From Haloechinothrix alba (lineage in GTDB: Bacteria > Actinomycetota > Actinomycetes > Mycobacteriales > Pseudonocardiaceae), in assembly GCF_900188115.1 (NCBI RefSeq), contig NZ_FZNW01000002.1, positions 62,001 through 126,000 of the forward strand: a stretch of 64,000 nt of DNA. The letters are read 5' to 3'. Made by a program: the position numbers and the translations under genes. The first letter of the stretch is position 1, and the number at the start of each line of letters is the position of its first letter. Below the pieces are notes generated by a model, which saw only the letters and a list, made by a program, of their open reading frames with translations, was not told the DNA's origin and did not search any database. This document shows, in pieces, positions 34,915 through 46,450 of the stretch.

Positions 34915-35658
34915 ATGAAGCCACTCCCGCTGCCAGTACGAGTCGCGACGGGGCTCGCGGTCAGCGCGGCCGAACGTGCCAAGGACCTGCCTCGGCAACT
35001 CACCGGCCTGCCCGTGACGCTAGCCAGCCAGATGCTGCAAGCCGCCATGCGCGTGCAGCAGGAGGTGACCGAGCTGGCGATCAAGGGGGACGACGTCCTG
35101 GCCGCGTTGCGCTCGGTCGAGGACGACACACCCGCCTGGGCCACCTTCGACGAGGACCTCGAGGACGCACCGCACGTCACGCGCGCCGACACCGCGGGCG
35201 TCGCGGACCCCGCGGCAGGCACGCGCGACGACTCCGACCTCGTCTTCGGGCCGACGCGCGCGGACACCAACGGGCAGTACCCGCGTGTGCCGCCGGACTC
35301 CGAGGGGGACGATTCCGCCTTCGCCGGGGAGTCGATCGAGGACCCGTGGGCCGAGGAGGAGCGTGCCCTCGCCGAGACCAGGCACGACGAGGAGCCCGGC
35401 GAGGAACCCGGCGAGAGCAGCCGGGCAGGCGGGGACGTCGCGGATGCGGGGCCTGCGTGGCTTCCGGACTACCCCGACCTGACCCTTCCCCAGGTCAGAG
35501 CGCGCCTGCGCAGTATGAGCGAGGAGCAGCTCACGGAGCTGCTCGCCTACGAGCAGCAGCACGCCAACCGGCCGTCCTTCGTCGGGATGCTGTCCAGACG
35601 CATCACGAATCTGCGCAGGCAGACCGAGCAGGGCGACCAGCCTGACCAGCGCTCGTGA
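34915..35658 (+). CDS. Lipid droplet-associated-type protein (Rv1109c-like)
   Basis: 247-residue protein. The N-terminal 60 residues are an amphipathic helical region ([54 protein letters not shown]) of the kind annotated in actinobacteria as lipid droplet-associated. The middle is acidic and disordered. The C-terminus has [47 protein letters not shown], the conserved segment of this family. The function of the conserved C-terminal motif is unknown. Its stop overlaps xseA (35655-35658), so it is the first gene of an operon with xseAB. Confidence 0.8.
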   Translation: MKPLPLPVRVATGLAVSAAERAKDLPRQLTGLPVTLASQMLQAAMRVQQEVTELAIKGDDVLAALRSVEDDTPAWATFDEDLEDAPHVTRADTAGVADPAAGTRDDSDLVFGPTRADTNGQYPRVPPDSEGDDSAFAGESIEDPWAEEERALAETRHDEEPGEEPGESSRAGGDVADAGPAWLPDYPDLTLPQVRARLRSMSEEQLTELLAYEQQHANRPSFVGMLSRRITNLRRQTEQGDQPDQRS

Positions 35659-36956
35659 CGGCATCGGCGGGCAGCGCGACGCCCGACCGTCCGACGGCGG
35701 AGAACCCGTGGCCGGTCCGTACCGTGGCGCGCAAGATCGCGGAGTGGATCCACCGGCTGGGGCCGGTGTGGGTCGAAGGGCAGATCACCCAGATCTCCGC
35801 GCGTCCGGGGACACGGACGGCCTTCCTGACCCTGCGTGACCCCTCTGCCGACGTGTCCATGTCGGTCACCTGCGGGATGAACATGCTGCGCAGCATGGAC
35901 CCGCCACTGCAGGAGGGTGCCAGCGTGGTCGTGCACGCCAAACCCGACTTCTACCTCGGGCGCGGCACGTTGAGCCTGCGCGCCAAGGAGATCCGTTCGG
36001 TCGGTATCGGGGAGCTGCTCGCCCGCATCGAACGGCTCCGCAAGCTGCTACAGGCCGAAGGGCTGTTCGCCGCCGAGCGCAAGCGTGCCCTGCCGTTCCT
36101 TCCGCGCGGCGTCGGCCTGATCACCGGGCGGGCCTCGGCCGCCGAGCGCGACGTGCTGTCCAACGCGCAGTCCCGCTGGCCCGCCGTCCGGTTCACGGTG
36201 ATCAACACCGCTGTGCAGGGAGCCCAGGCGGTTCCCCAGATCCTGACGGCCCTGTCGAAGCTGGACGCCGACCCCGATATCCAGGTCATCGTGCTCGCGC
36301 GGGGCGGGGGCAGCGTGGAGGACCTGCTGCCCTTCTCCGACGAGGCCCTCTGCCGTGCAGTGGCCTCGGCAGGCACCCCCGTTGTCAGTGCCATCGGGCA
36401 CGAGCCGGACGCCCCGCTGCTGGACTACGTCGCGGACCTGCGTTGCTCCACCCCGACGGACGCGAGCAAGCGCATCGTGCCGGATGTCGCCCAGGAGACC
36501 GCCAGGGTCCGCGAGCTCCGTGACCGGGCACGCCGCGCGTTGCGCGGCTGGGTGGACTCCCAGCGCCGTACGCTCGAGCAGATCCGCAGCCGCCCCGTCC
36601 TCGCCGACCCGTACGCGCCGATCGAACGCAGGCGGGAAGAGGTCACCGCGCGCGTCGAACGCGCCCGCCGCGCCGCCCTCGGGATACTGGCCACCGAACA
36701 GTCCACCCTGGCATCGGCGAGGGCACGGCTGGCCGCTCTCGGCCCGTCGGCCACCCTGGAGCGCGGTTACTCGGTGGTGCAGTACCGCACGGCGACCGGC
36801 GAGCTGGCCGTGCTCCGTTCGGTCGACGAGGTCGCGCACGGCAGCGACCTACGTATCAGGGTCGGTGACGGTGTGGTGCACGCGACGGTGGACGATGTCA
36901 CCGCGGCAGCAGCACGGTCGCACGGTCCGACAGCGGAAGAGGCGCACGATGAGTGA
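35655..36956 (+). CDS. xseA: Exodeoxyribonuclease VII large subunit
   Basis: 433-residue large subunit of the single-strand-specific exonuclease VII. It has an N-terminal OB fold ([38 protein letters not shown]). The catalytic region follows ([38 protein letters not shown] and [33 protein letters not shown]), then a long coiled coil and the C-terminal ERGYSVV motif. GTG at 35655 overlaps the upstream stop by four bases. It forms a complex with XseB encoded immediately downstream. Confidence 0.95.
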   Translation: MTASAGSATPDRPTAENPWPVRTVARKIAEWIHRLGPVWVEGQITQISARPGTRTAFLTLRDPSADVSMSVTCGMNMLRSMDPPLQEGASVVVHAKPDFYLGRGTLSLRAKEIRSVGIGELLARIERLRKLLQAEGLFAAERKRALPFLPRGVGLITGRASAAERDVLSNAQSRWPAVRFTVINTAVQGAQAVPQILTALSKLDADPDIQVIVLARGGGSVEDLLPFSDEALCRAVASAGTPVVSAIGHEPDAPLLDYVADLRCSTPTDASKRIVPDVAQETARVRELRDRARRALRGWVDSQRRTLEQIRSRPVLADPYAPIERRREEVTARVERARRAALGILATEQSTLASARARLAALGPSATLERGYSVVQYRTATGELAVLRSVDEVAHGSDLRIRVGDGVVHATVDDVTAAAARSHGPTAEEAHDE

Positions 36957-37272
36957 CGAGGAGACGGCACATCCCGACCCCGGCAGCACCGAGGACTCCG
37001 GCGGGCTCGGCGGGCTCGGCTACGAGCAGGCGCGCGACCAGCTCATCGAGGTCGTCCAGGGGCTCGAGGCGGGCGGCTTGTCGCTGGAACAGTCGCTGGC
37101 GCTGTGGGAGAAGGGTGAGGCGCTCGCGCAGGTGTGCGAGCGCCATCTCGACGGGGCGCGCCAGCGCATCGACGCCGCGCTGGCCTCGGTCGAGGACACC
37201 GAAGACGGTACTGGCACCGCGGGCACCGACGGCACGGACGCCGAAGGGGCAGGCGGCACCGCGGAGTCATGA
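36949..37272 (+). CDS. xseB: Exodeoxyribonuclease VII small subunit
   Basis: 107-residue small subunit. The conserved helical core is [51 protein letters not shown]. It is flanked by an acidic N-terminus and a Gly/Thr/Asp-rich C-terminal tail that is longer than usual. ATG at 36949 overlaps the last eight bases of xseA. The stop overlaps the convergent DUF4245 gene by six bases. Confidence 0.93.
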   Translation: MSDEETAHPDPGSTEDSGGLGGLGYEQARDQLIEVVQGLEAGGLSLEQSLALWEKGEALAQVCERHLDGARQRIDAALASVEDTEDGTGTAGTDGTDAEGAGGTAES

Positions 37273-37914
37273 CGGGTCGGCCACCTGCACGGCCTCGGCG
37301 AGCGTGCGCAGCTCCTGCTCGCCCGCGCTCCCCGTCACCATGACCCGCACGCCGTCGATCGAGGTGACCCAGGCCTGCTCCTGCTCGTGCGCGGGGTAGA
37401 CGGCCCACGCACGGCTACCGATGTCGACGCTGCCCGCCGGCTCGACCTCCTGCGAGACCCCGTCGGCCTCGTCGGCCACCACGAACGACGCGACCGCCGG
37501 CGACTGCGCCAACCGCGCGTACTCGCCCTCAGGGGTGACCCACCCGACGCGCACGATCCGGTCACCGTCCTGCCCGGACGCGGTGGACATGTTCGCCGAG
37601 GTGGCCCGCCACGCCTCGTCCAGCTCCGGTGTGCGCAGCGGGAAGTCGACGCGCCGGGCCATCCTGGCCAGCTCCCGGTCGGCATCCACATCCGGGACGG
37701 CGCCCGGGTCGACGCTGGGTCCTCCCGGGCTGAGCTGGCAGGAACCCAGGATCCAGGTGAGCACCCCGACGATGGCCAGCAGCACGGCCAGTGACCACGC
37801 CATGTCCCGGGCACCGTGCCCGAGCCGCTTGCGGGTGGACTCGTCGACCGCGACACCGTCCTCGCCGGCCTCACCGGAACCGCCCGCCAGGTGATCACCT
37901 GTCCGCTCACTCAC
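37267..37914 (-). CDS. DUF4245 family membrane-anchored protein
   Basis: 215-residue protein with a cytoplasmic N-terminus, one membrane segment at about 38-58 ([20 protein letters not shown]), then an extracytoplasmic domain of the DUF4245 type: [49 protein letters not shown]. Function unknown. It lies between xseB and glpX as in M. tuberculosis (compare Rv1100). GTG at 37914. Confidence 0.82.
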   Translation of the reverse strand: MSERTGDHLAGGSGEAGEDGVAVDESTRKRLGHGARDMAWSLAVLLAIVGVLTWILGSCQLSPGGPSVDPGAVPDVDADRELARMARRVDFPLRTPELDEAWRATSANMSTASGQDGDRIVRVGWVTPEGEYARLAQSPAVASFVVADEADGVSQEVEPAGSVDIGSRAWAVYPAHEQEQAWVTSIDGVRVMVTGSAGEQELRTLAEAVQVADPS

Positions 37915-38155
37915 CCCTTCATGGTCGCACCGTTACACCCCCGCCGGTCGCCCAGGGTCAGCGGCCCGCGGTGGCGGTATGGCCCGATCTGGAACAATCC
38001 AACGTGCAGTGGGCTCGTTCACCAGTCCGGCTGTTCACGGTGGTCACGTTACGACTCGTCGCGCGTGGCCCGCGGTCGCCGGCCGCGGGCTGCCCACGGG
38101 CAGCCCCGTCGGCAGGCGTGTGAACAGCCCTCAAGGCCAACCATGGGAGGAAGCG

Positions 38156-39220
38156 ATGAGCAGCTCCGGTACGTCGAGCACGCCATCCAGCCGCAAGGAA
38201 CGCCCGGATCGCAACCTCGCGATGGAGCTCGTCCGGGTGACCGAAGCCGCAGCGATGGCGGCAGGCAGGTGGGTCGGCAAGGGCGACAAGAACGGCGGGG
38301 ACGCCGCGGCCGTCGACGCCATGCGGCAACTCATCAGCACCGTCTCCATGGACGGCGTCGTCGTGATCGGTGAGGGCGAGAAGGACGAGGCTCCGATGCT
38401 CTACAACGGCGAGCACGTCGGCAACAGCGACGGGCCCGCCTGCGACGTGGCCGTCGACCCCATCGACGGCACCACCCTGATGAGCAAGGGGATGCCGAAC
38501 GCGCTCGCCGTGCTCGCCGTCGCCGAGCGGCACGCCATGTTCGACCCGTCCGCGGTGTTCTACATGGAGAAGCTCGCCGTCGGCCCGGAAGCCGCCGACG
38601 TCGTCGACCTGGCCGCACCGGTTGCCGAGAACATCCGCCGCGTCGCCAAGGCCAAGCACAGTGACGTCAGCGACGTGACCGTGTGCATCCTGGACCGTCC
38701 CCGGCACGAGCAACTGGTCAGCGAGGTCCGCGAGGCGGGCGCGCGCATCCGGTTCATCACCGACGGCGACGTCGCGGGAGCCATCGCCGCGGCGCGCCCC
38801 TCTACCGGTGTGGACATGCTGCTGGGAATCGGCGGCACACCGGAAGGGATCATCGCTGCCGCCGCGATGAAGTGCCTCGGCGGCGCGCTGCAGGGCAAGC
38901 TCTGGCCCAAGGACGACACCGAGCGGGAGCGCGCGCTGGCGCACGGCTTCGACCCCGACCGGGTGCTCAGCGCCGACGACCTCGTGCGCGGCGAGAACGT
39001 GTTCTTCTGCGCGACCGGTGTCACCGACGGCGACCTGCTGCGCGGCGTCCACTACCGCGCGGGCGGGGCGACCAGCCAGTCGATCGTCATGCGCTCGAAG
39101 TCGGGCACGGTCCGGGTCATCGACGGCTACCACCGCCTGAACAAGCTGCGTTCCTACACGTCGGTGGATTTCGACGGGCACACCGACGCCGGGGACCGTC
39201 TCGCACCCCCGCTGCCGTAG
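38156..39220 (+). CDS. glpX: Class II fructose-1,6-bisphosphatase
   Basis: Gluconeogenic phosphatase of 354 residues, cytoplasmic. Metal and substrate motifs are clear: MSKG preceded by [64 protein letters not shown] and [24 protein letters not shown] at 38156 follows GGGAGGAAGC; the frame is open much further upstream but without a ribosome site. The order DUF4245, glpX, fum matches M. tuberculosis (Rv1100-Rv1098c). Confidence 0.95.
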   Translation: MSSSGTSSTPSSRKERPDRNLAMELVRVTEAAAMAAGRWVGKGDKNGGDAAAVDAMRQLISTVSMDGVVVIGEGEKDEAPMLYNGEHVGNSDGPACDVAVDPIDGTTLMSKGMPNALAVLAVAERHAMFDPSAVFYMEKLAVGPEAADVVDLAAPVAENIRRVAKAKHSDVSDVTVCILDRPRHEQLVSEVREAGARIRFITDGDVAGAIAAARPSTGVDMLLGIGGTPEGIIAAAAMKCLGGALQGKLWPKDDTERERALAHGFDPDRVLSADDLVRGENVFFCATGVTDGDLLRGVHYRAGGATSQSIVMRSKSGTVRVIDGYHRLNKLRSYTSVDFDGHTDAGDRLAPPLP

Positions 39221-39223
39221 GTC

Positions 39224-40051
39224 ATGGCTGCCCAGGGACCGCGGCGCTCGCCGCACGCCGTCGGACTCGCCGTGGCCGCGCTCACGGCGCTGCTGGCCAC
39301 GTTGCTCCCGCCCGCGCACGGCGCGGCCGACGGCGGCGCGGGCGGCCCGACCCCGCACATTGTCGGCGGGTCCGACGCCGACCAGGTCTACCCCTTCATC
39401 GTGGCGTTCACCAGCGGTGAGCAGACGTACTGCGCGGGCGCGGTACTCACCGAGGAGTGGGTCGTCACCGCTGCCCACTGCGTCCAGGACCGTTCCCCGG
39501 AGGACGTGGAGCTGCGCATCGGCAGTACGCTCCGGTCGTCCGGTGGGTTCTCCACGACCGGCGCCGAGTTCCACCCGCACCCGGACTTCGACTGGGACGC
39601 TGCCGGCGCCGACATCGGACTCGTGCGGCTGAGCGAGCCGACCTCGGCCACCCCGATCGAACTGAGCGAGCCCGCCGAGCCGGGCACGCCGAGCCGGTTG
39701 CTCGGCTGGGGCCGCAGCTGCCCCGAACCGGACTGCACCGAGCAACCAGAGACCCTGCAGCAGCTCGACACCGAGGTGATCGAGCCAGGCGAGTGCACGG
39801 ACATCGCGGCCGAGTCCGAACTGTGCACCGACAACCCGGGAGGCGACTCGGGAGCCTGCTACGGCGACTCCGGTGGCCCGCAGCTCATCGACACCGGCGA
39901 CGAGTGGCGGCTGGCCGGGGTGACGAGCAGGCCCGGCTACGACGGCGACTCCTGCGCGCAGGGCCCGTCGATCTACACCGACGTGGTGTCCCACGCCGAC
40001 TGGATCGCGGACACGACAGGGGATGCCCGGTTTCGCCCCGATACCCCGTGA
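39224..40051 (+). CDS. Secreted trypsin-like serine protease (S1 family)
   Basis: 275-residue exported protease. A signal peptide spans about 1-33 (hydrophobic [17 protein letters not shown], then AHGAA). Mature chain starts near IVGGSDADQ, as in activated trypsins. The catalytic triad is His85 (TAAHC), Asp130 (ADIGLV) and Ser216 (GDSGGP), and Cys pairs are visible around the active-site loops. The residue six before the catalytic Ser is a Asp/Gly stretch ([16 protein letters not shown], an apparent duplication of GDSG). Substrate unknown. It begins three bases after glpX and is followed 14 bases later by fumC, so it may be co-transcribed although the functions are unrelated. Confidence 0.88.
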   Translation: MAAQGPRRSPHAVGLAVAALTALLATLLPPAHGAADGGAGGPTPHIVGGSDADQVYPFIVAFTSGEQTYCAGAVLTEEWVVTAAHCVQDRSPEDVELRIGSTLRSSGGFSTTGAEFHPHPDFDWDAAGADIGLVRLSEPTSATPIELSEPAEPGTPSRLLGWGRSCPEPDCTEQPETLQQLDTEVIEPGECTDIAAESELCTDNPGGDSGACYGDSGGPQLIDTGDEWRLAGVTSRPGYDGDSCAQGPSIYTDVVSHADWIADTTGDARFRPDTP

Positions 40052-40065
40052 GCCAGACTCGGAGC

Positions 40066-41460
40066 ATGGCTGACGTCGACTACCGCATCGAGCACGACAC
40101 CATGGGCGAGGTCCGGGTCCCGGTCGCCGCGTTGTACCGGGCGCAGACGCAACGCGCCGTGGAGAACTTCCCGATATCCGGGCGCGGGCTGGAACGGGCC
40201 CAGATCCGCGCGCTCGGCCTGCTGAAGGCCGCGACCGCGCGGGTGAACGGCAAGCTGGGCGTGCTCGACGAGGACATGGCCGCCGCCATCGCCGCGGCCG
40301 CCGACGAGGTCGCCGCGGGCGAGCACGACGAGCACTTCCCCATCGACGTGTTCCAGACGGGCTCGGGTACCTCGTCGAACATGAACGCCAACGAGGTCAT
40401 CGCGACCCTCGCGACCCGTACGCTCGGCCGCGACGTGCATCCCAACGACCACGTGAACGCCTCGCAGTCGTCGAACGACACCTTTCCCACCACGATCCGG
40501 ATCGCCGCCACCGAGGCGGTGCTGACCGAGGTGATCCCGGCGCTGGAGCACCTGGCAGGCACGGTCGAGGAGCGCGCCCGCGAGTGGTCCCACCTGGTCA
40601 AGGCGGGCCGCACGCACCTGATGGACGCCGTGCCGATCACGTTCGGGCAGGAGGCCGGTGCCTGGGCGAGCCAGATCCGGTTCGGCGTGGAGCGGCTGCA
40701 CTCCGCGGTCCCCCGCCTCGGCGAGCTACCGATCGGCGGCACGGCTGTCGGGTCGGGGCTCAACGCGCCGGACGGGTTCGGCTCCGCGGTGTCCGAGGAA
40801 GTGAGCAGGGTCACCGGTCTGCCTCTCGTCGAGGCGCGGGACCACTTCGAGGCGCAGGCGAGCCAGGACGGCGTCGTCGAGCTGTCCGGGCACCTGCGCA
40901 CCGTGGCCGTCTCGCTCAACAAGATCGCCAACGACCTGCGCTGGTTGGGCTCTGGTCCGCGTACCGGGCTGGCCGAGATGGCGCTGCCGGACCTGCAGCC
41001 CGGCTCGTCGATCATGCCCGGCAAGGTCAACCCGGTCATCCCGGAGGCCACGCTCCAGGTCGTCGCGCAGGTCATCGGCAACGACGCGGCTGTGGCCTTC
41101 GCCGGTTCGCAGGGCAACTTCCAGCTCAACGTGAACCTGCCGGTGATCGCGCGCAACGTGCTCGAATCCGCCCGCCTGCTGTCCGCGGTGTCGCGGCTGC
41201 TCGCCGACAAGGTGGTGGCCACGGTGCGGGTCAACGCCGAGCACGCCCGCGCCTACGCCGAGGGGTCGCCGTCCATCGTCACCCCGCTCAACGCCTACCT
41301 CGGCTACGAGGAGGCCGCGTCGATCGCGAAGCAGGCGCTGGCCGAGAGCAAGCCGATCCGCGAGGTCGTGGTGGAGCGCGGGCACGTCGCGGATGGGCGC
41401 ATCACCGCGGAGCAGCTGGACACCGCCCTCGACCTGCTGGGCATGGCCCGGGTGCGCTGA
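40066..41460 (+). CDS. fumC: Class II fumarate hydratase
   Basis: 464-residue tetrameric fumarase of the TCA cycle, hydrating fumarate to malate. Family blocks are complete: [49 protein letters not shown], the [12 protein letters not shown] loop and the signature [15 protein letters not shown] carrying the catalytic Ser loop. ATG at 40066 has GGAG just upstream. Its TGA stop lies at the fixed position inside a family A palindrome (41456-41504). Confidence 0.95.
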   Translation: MADVDYRIEHDTMGEVRVPVAALYRAQTQRAVENFPISGRGLERAQIRALGLLKAATARVNGKLGVLDEDMAAAIAAAADEVAAGEHDEHFPIDVFQTGSGTSSNMNANEVIATLATRTLGRDVHPNDHVNASQSSNDTFPTTIRIAATEAVLTEVIPALEHLAGTVEERAREWSHLVKAGRTHLMDAVPITFGQEAGAWASQIRFGVERLHSAVPRLGELPIGGTAVGSGLNAPDGFGSAVSEEVSRVTGLPLVEARDHFEAQASQDGVVELSGHLRTVAVSLNKIANDLRWLGSGPRTGLAEMALPDLQPGSSIMPGKVNPVIPEATLQVVAQVIGNDAAVAFAGSQGNFQLNVNLPVIARNVLESARLLSAVSRLLADKVVATVRVNAEHARAYAEGSPSIVTPLNAYLGYEEAASIAKQALAESKPIREVVVERGHVADGRITAEQLDTALDLLGMARVR

Positions 41461-41504
41461 ATGACGCTTTCACTCCCTCTCGTGGAGTGAAAGCGTCATT
41501 CAGC
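41456..41504. repeat. Family A palindrome, copy overlapping the fumC stop
   Basis: Perfect 21-bp inverted repeat (41456-41476 and 41484-41504) with loop CTCTCGT. Both arms differ from copy 1 by one paired change (CACTCC with GGAGTG in place of CAGTCC with GGACTG). The fumC TGA (41458-41460) is the third to fifth base of the element. It may act as a terminator ahead of guaB1. Confidence 0.9.
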
Positions 41505-41525
41505 ACAACCTGCGGTATCACGTAA

Positions 41526-42974
<1,449 letters not shown>

Positions 42975-42980
42975 CGCTGG

Positions 42981-43039
42981 GAGGAGCCGAAGGTGACAGC
43001 GGGCTCCCTCTACGGAACCGCTGTCACCTTCGGCTCCTC
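42981..43039. terminator. Family B palindrome between convergent guaB1 and phoH2
   Basis: Perfect 22-bp inverted repeat (42981-43002 and 43018-43039) around a 15-nt centre. The arm begins GAGGAGCCGAAGGTGAC. It lies seven bases after guaB1 and eight before the phoH2 stop, so it probably terminates both. Related units with the GGAGCC-GTGAC-GGCTCC layout occur at 52266-52399. Confidence 0.8.
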
Positions 43040-43047
43040 ACCTACGG

Positions 43048-44460
43048 CTAGCTGTGGTCCTCCAGCATCTCGGTGACCAGGGCAGCTATCGGTGAGCGTT
43101 CCGAGCGGTTCAACGTGATGTGCGCGAACAGCGGGTGCCCCTTGAGCTTCTCGATCACCGCCGCCACTCCGTCGTAGCGCCCGACGCGCAGGTTGTCGCG
43201 CTGCGCGACGTCGTGCGTGAGCACCACCCGGGAGGCTGCTCCCAGCCGGGACAGCACCGTGAGCAGCACGTTGCGCTCCAACGACTGCGCCTCGTCGACG
43301 ATGACGAACGAGTCGTGCAGCGAACGGCCGCGGATGTGCGTCAACGGCAGCACCTCGAGCATGCCGCGGTCGAAGACCTCGTCGAGCACGTTCTGGCTGA
43401 CCAGCGCACCGAGCGTGTCGAAGACGGCCTGCGCCCACGGCTGCATCTTCTCGTTCTCCGAGCCGGGCAGGTAGCCGATGTCCTGGCCGCCCACGGCGTA
43501 CACCGGACGGAACACGACGACCTTGCGGTGCAGCCCGCGCTCCATGACCGCCTCGAGTCCCGCGCACATGGCCAGAGCGGACTTGCCGGTACCGGCACGC
43601 CCGCCGAGCGAGACGATGCCGACTTCCGGGTCGAGCAGGAGATCGAGCGCGATGCGTTGCTCGGCCGAACGCCCGTGCACGCCGAAGGCCTCCCGGTCAC
43701 CGCGCACCAGCCGGACGGACTTGTCCTCGGTGACCCTGCCCAACGCGCTGGAGCTTCCTGCGAGCAACCGCACCCCCGTATGGCAGGGCAGCTCGGCGAG
43801 GTCGGACCGGCCGTAGTCGGCGAGGTCGACCGACTTGTTCGTGAACAACGCGTCGAGTGCCTCCTGCGGGACATCCGCGTCGGCCATGCCCGTCCAGCCG
43901 GACGGCACGACGTCCTGCGCGCGGTACTCGTCGGCGACCAGACCGACGGACCCTGCTTTCACCCGCATCGGGATGTCCTTGGTGATCAGGGTGACATCGC
44001 CGCCCTCCGAGCCCATGTTCAACGCGCACGCCAGTATCCGGTGATCGTTACTGTCGGTGCGGAACCCCGCGGGCAACACGGTGGGGTCGGAGTGGTTGAG
44101 TTCCACCCGCAACGTCCCGCCCTGCTCGCCGATCTCGACGGGTTCGTCCAGCCGGCCGTACCGCCGCCGCAGATCGTCGAGTAGCCGGAGCGCCTCCCGT
44201 GCGAACCAACCCAGCTCCGGGTGGTGCCGTTTGGCCTCCAACTCGCTGATCACCACCAGCGGCAGGACGACGTTGTTCTCGGCGAACCGGGTCATCGCCC
44301 AGGGGTCGGAAATCAGCACCGAGGTGTCCAGCACGTAAGTGTGCGGCCGGTCGCTCGCTGCGGAATGTGGGTGGTCGGGCTCCTTGTCGGCTGTCTGGCG
44401 GTCCGGAGAGGCGTCCGTGGGGCTCGATACTGACCTTCGGGACGAACGCTGCGCAGTCAC
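43048..44460 (-). CDS. phoH2: PIN-domain PhoH2-type ATPase/RNA helicase-nuclease
   Basis: 470-residue two-domain protein. Residues 40-185 form a PIN ribonuclease domain ([12 protein letters not shown] with the first catalytic Asp, [33 protein letters not shown]). The PhoH ATPase follows with Walker [44 protein letters not shown] and TMxQR-like DVAQRDN. Mycobacterial PhoH2 is a sequence-specific RNA helicase and RNase paired with a small antitoxin, PhoAT. GTG at 44460 is preceded by GAGGGAGA. It is convergent with guaB1. A possible small coding region lies just upstream (44472-44660). Confidence 0.93.
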   Translation of the reverse strand: MTAQRSSRRSVSSPTDASPDRQTADKEPDHPHSAASDRPHTYVLDTSVLISDPWAMTRFAENNVVLPLVVISELEAKRHHPELGWFAREALRLLDDLRRRYGRLDEPVEIGEQGGTLRVELNHSDPTVLPAGFRTDSNDHRILACALNMGSEGGDVTLITKDIPMRVKAGSVGLVADEYRAQDVVPSGWTGMADADVPQEALDALFTNKSVDLADYGRSDLAELPCHTGVRLLAGSSSALGRVTEDKSVRLVRGDREAFGVHGRSAEQRIALDLLLDPEVGIVSLGGRAGTGKSALAMCAGLEAVMERGLHRKVVVFRPVYAVGGQDIGYLPGSENEKMQPWAQAVFDTLGALVSQNVLDEVFDRGMLEVLPLTHIRGRSLHDSFVIVDEAQSLERNVLLTVLSRLGAASRVVLTHDVAQRDNLRVGRYDGVAAVIEKLKGHPLFAHITLNRSERSPIAALVTEMLEDHS

Positions 44461-44471
44461 GGCAATCTCCC

Positions 44472-44660
44472 TCAACGGGGCGCGGCACCACACCCATACT
44501 CGGATCGGCCGGGCACTGCCCTGGCTGGTCGCATCCCGCCCGTATACGCACCAGGCAGGGTGCGGTGGTACCACAGAAGTCGCGTGCCGACCTCCGCGTG
44601 CGCTTCGTGCCCTCCTTTCGTCGCTCGGCCAACCACAGCCACGACCAGGGCCTCCCGCAA
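44472..44660 (-). CDS. Possible small ORF upstream of phoH2 (PhoAT-like candidate)
   Basis: A 62-codon frame beginning with TTG at 44660 ends 11 bases before the phoH2 GTG. The peptide is basic, with [15 protein letters not shown] and a C-terminal [10 protein letters not shown]. There is no clear ribosome site at the TTG, although AAAGGAGG occurs inside the frame. In mycobacteria phoH2 is preceded by the small antitoxin gene phoAT, so position is suggestive. I cannot confirm similarity; the same bases are also open in the phoH2 frame. Confidence 0.3.
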   Translation of the reverse strand: MREALVVAVVGRATKGGHEAHAEVGTRLLWYHRTLPGAYTGGMRPARAVPGRSEYGCGAAPR

Positions 44661-45094
44661 TACCCCGCGCCTTGTTACGGGGTATCGCTCCGGAAGTTAC
44701 CCGCTCGACGGGTGCTCGCGCAGGAGGCGACACGGTGATTTTCCAATTCGTCACGTAACGGCCAAGAGACTGTCACCCGCACGGTGCGCTGATCAGCGAT
44801 TATCACGAAATGTAGTCGCACTTTGCGTCGCACGACCGGACAGCCCCGAGGTCGTCACCTGCCCGACTTATTGACACAGCGGCGCGACAAACAATCGGTA
44901 CCACGGAAACGATGAAAATTCGCCGCGGTACCGCGCATTACTTCCCGTTCAGGTGACACTCCCCCGCTATCCGTCACACAATGGTGGATTCCGCTTAACA
45001 AAACTCCCGACTCGCCGGTAACTTATTCATTGCGGATCGCGCCAGAACGTAACAGCGAGATCCGGGAAAACACTCTCGATGGAGGAGAAAAACA
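44661..45094. other. Divergent intergenic region upstream of phoH2 and the small secreted protein gene
   Basis: About 430 bases without a believable gene; it is noticeably richer in A+T than the rest of the window from about 44740 onward. It should carry promoters for phoH2 (leftward) and the secreted protein (rightward), possibly with a long 5' leader. I see no recognisable riboswitch. Confidence 0.5.
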
Positions 45095-45352
45095 GTGATG
45101 AAGAAAGCTGGTTTCGTAGCCGCGACAGCAGCGGGATTCATGATGCTCGGTGGCACGGCAGCGGCATCGCCAGCGGACGTGAACGCCGACGGCCCCGCGG
45201 TCGGCGATGGGGACATCACCTATGAAGACGCCTTCCACCAGTTCAACAACGGCGGGGGCGCCGCCGGATACGGCGCGGCATCCCTGGTGTCGAGCGCCTA
45301 CACCGGAATCGCCCTCACTCCCGCGCTCGCAGCGGACTCGTTCAGCGAGTGA
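45095..45352 (+). CDS. Small secreted hypothetical protein
   Basis: 85-residue protein with a clear Sec signal peptide (KKAGFVAATAAGFMMLGGTAAASPA, cleavage probably after ASP-A or AAA). The mature part is about 60 residues: an acidic segment, EDAFHQFNNGGGAAGYGA and an Ala/Ser/Leu-rich C-terminus ending SFSE. It has no Cys. I do not recognise a family; small Gly/Ala-rich secreted proteins of actinobacteria (rodlin or chaplin type) are superficially similar but their motifs are absent. GTG at 45095 or ATG at 45098; GGAGGAG at 45081-45087 serves either. It is followed by a strong terminator-like hairpin. Confidence 0.75.
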   Translation: MMKKAGFVAATAAGFMMLGGTAAASPADVNADGPAVGDGDITYEDAFHQFNNGGGAAGYGAASLVSSAYTGIALTPALAADSFSE

Positions 45353-45367
45353 CGACACGGAGCATCC

Positions 45368-45403
45368 GATGCGGGCCCCGGAGGAACCTCCGGGGCCCGC
45401 ATC
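45368..45403. terminator. Strong hairpin after the small secreted protein gene
   Basis: Perfect 17-bp inverted repeat (45368-45384 and 45387-45403) with only two bases between the arms, almost entirely G-C. It lies 15 bases after the stop codon. No T-run follows. Confidence 0.75.
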
Positions 45404-45556
45404 GTGCGTGACCGCCCCGCACCGAGGCGACACTCCCGCACTCGCCCGCTACACGGCAGGCGGCTCGGCAGGCACGCGGCGCCGGACAGCCCACGCGACA
45501 TTTCTGCCGGGCGCCGGAAACGGACAGCCGACAGTTTCCAGGCACATATAGCCGAA

Positions 45557-46333
45557 TTACGATCCGTACCGCCGTTCGCGCCACGCGAAATCACGCAACG
45601 CCCGGAGGAAATCGACCCGCCGAAATGCCGGCCAGTATGCCTCGGTGAACCAGAATTCCGAATTTGCCGATTGCCAGAGAAGGAATCCAGACAGACGTTG
45701 TTCCCCGGATGTCCGAATAATGAGGTCCGGGTCCGGCTGGCCCGATGTGTAGAGATGTTCCGAGATGTGGTCCACGTCGAGAGTCCTGGCCAGCTCCTCG
45801 ATCGTCGTGCCCTCACTGGCGTGCTGCTCGAGCAGCCTGCGGACGGCGTACGCGATCTCCTGGCGCCCGCCGTACCCGACCGCCACGTTGACCTCCATAC
45901 CCGAGCGTGCGGTCGTGCGCATCGCCGCCGCGCTCACCTGCGCAGCGATATCCGGGGGAAGCATGTCCGTTGCGCCAACGATGCGCAGTCGCCAAGGCTG
46001 CTCGGGCCCGGCCAGCTCGTCGATGACACCCGCGACGATCTGCAGCAGCGCACGGACCTCCTCGTTCTGCCTCTTGAGGTTGTCCATCGAAAGCAGGAAC
46101 AGGGTGACGACCTCGACATCGGCCTCCTGGCACCACTGCAGGAAGTGCGCGATCTTGAGCGCTCCCACCCGGTGTCCGTCGCTGACGTCGGTGAACCCGG
46201 CTTCGCGTGCCCATCTGCGGTTCCCGTCGAGGATCACCGCGATATGCCGCGGGGTCCGCCCCCCGACCTGCTGGATCAGCCTGCGGCTGTAGGCACCGTA
46301 GACCAGGTTGGAAAGAAACGACCGGACACTCAC
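45557..46333 (-). CDS. uppS: Isoprenyl transferase (cis-prenyl diphosphate synthase)
   Basis: 258-residue cis-prenyltransferase that extends allylic diphosphates with IPP for the polyprenyl carrier lipid of the envelope. The catalytic Asp is in VILDGNRRWA (about residue 36). Other family blocks are the WC/LTLFLLSMDN strand, NVAVGYGGRQEI, the RTSGEQRLSGFLLWQ diphosphate site and FWFTEAYWPAF. Being divergent from hlyIII it matches Rv1086/Rv1085c, whose product is a short-chain Z-FPP synthase. Chain length here cannot be read with certainty. GTG at 46333. Confidence 0.92.
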   Translation of the reverse strand: MSVRSFLSNLVYGAYSRRLIQQVGGRTPRHIAVILDGNRRWAREAGFTDVSDGHRVGALKIAHFLQWCQEADVEVVTLFLLSMDNLKRQNEEVRALLQIVAGVIDELAGPEQPWRLRIVGATDMLPPDIAAQVSAAAMRTTARSGMEVNVAVGYGGRQEIAYAVRRLLEQHASEGTTIEELARTLDVDHISEHLYTSGQPDPDLIIRTSGEQRLSGFLLWQSANSEFWFTEAYWPAFRRVDFLRALRDFAWRERRYGS

Positions 46334-46450
46334 GCCCCGGTAGCCTACGCACTGTCGTGCTGCTACGTCATCTCGACACCGGCTGCGCCCGGCCCGGTGT
46401 CGTCGGCCACGTCCGCTGGAGCTCGACCTACGGTAGCGTAATCTGGCGGT

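Noticed and set aside
44755-45094. Riboswitch leader (for example cyclic-di-AMP type) upstream of the secreted protein gene
   Set aside because: The A+T-rich leader is long, but I could not find the conserved motifs of any riboswitch class.
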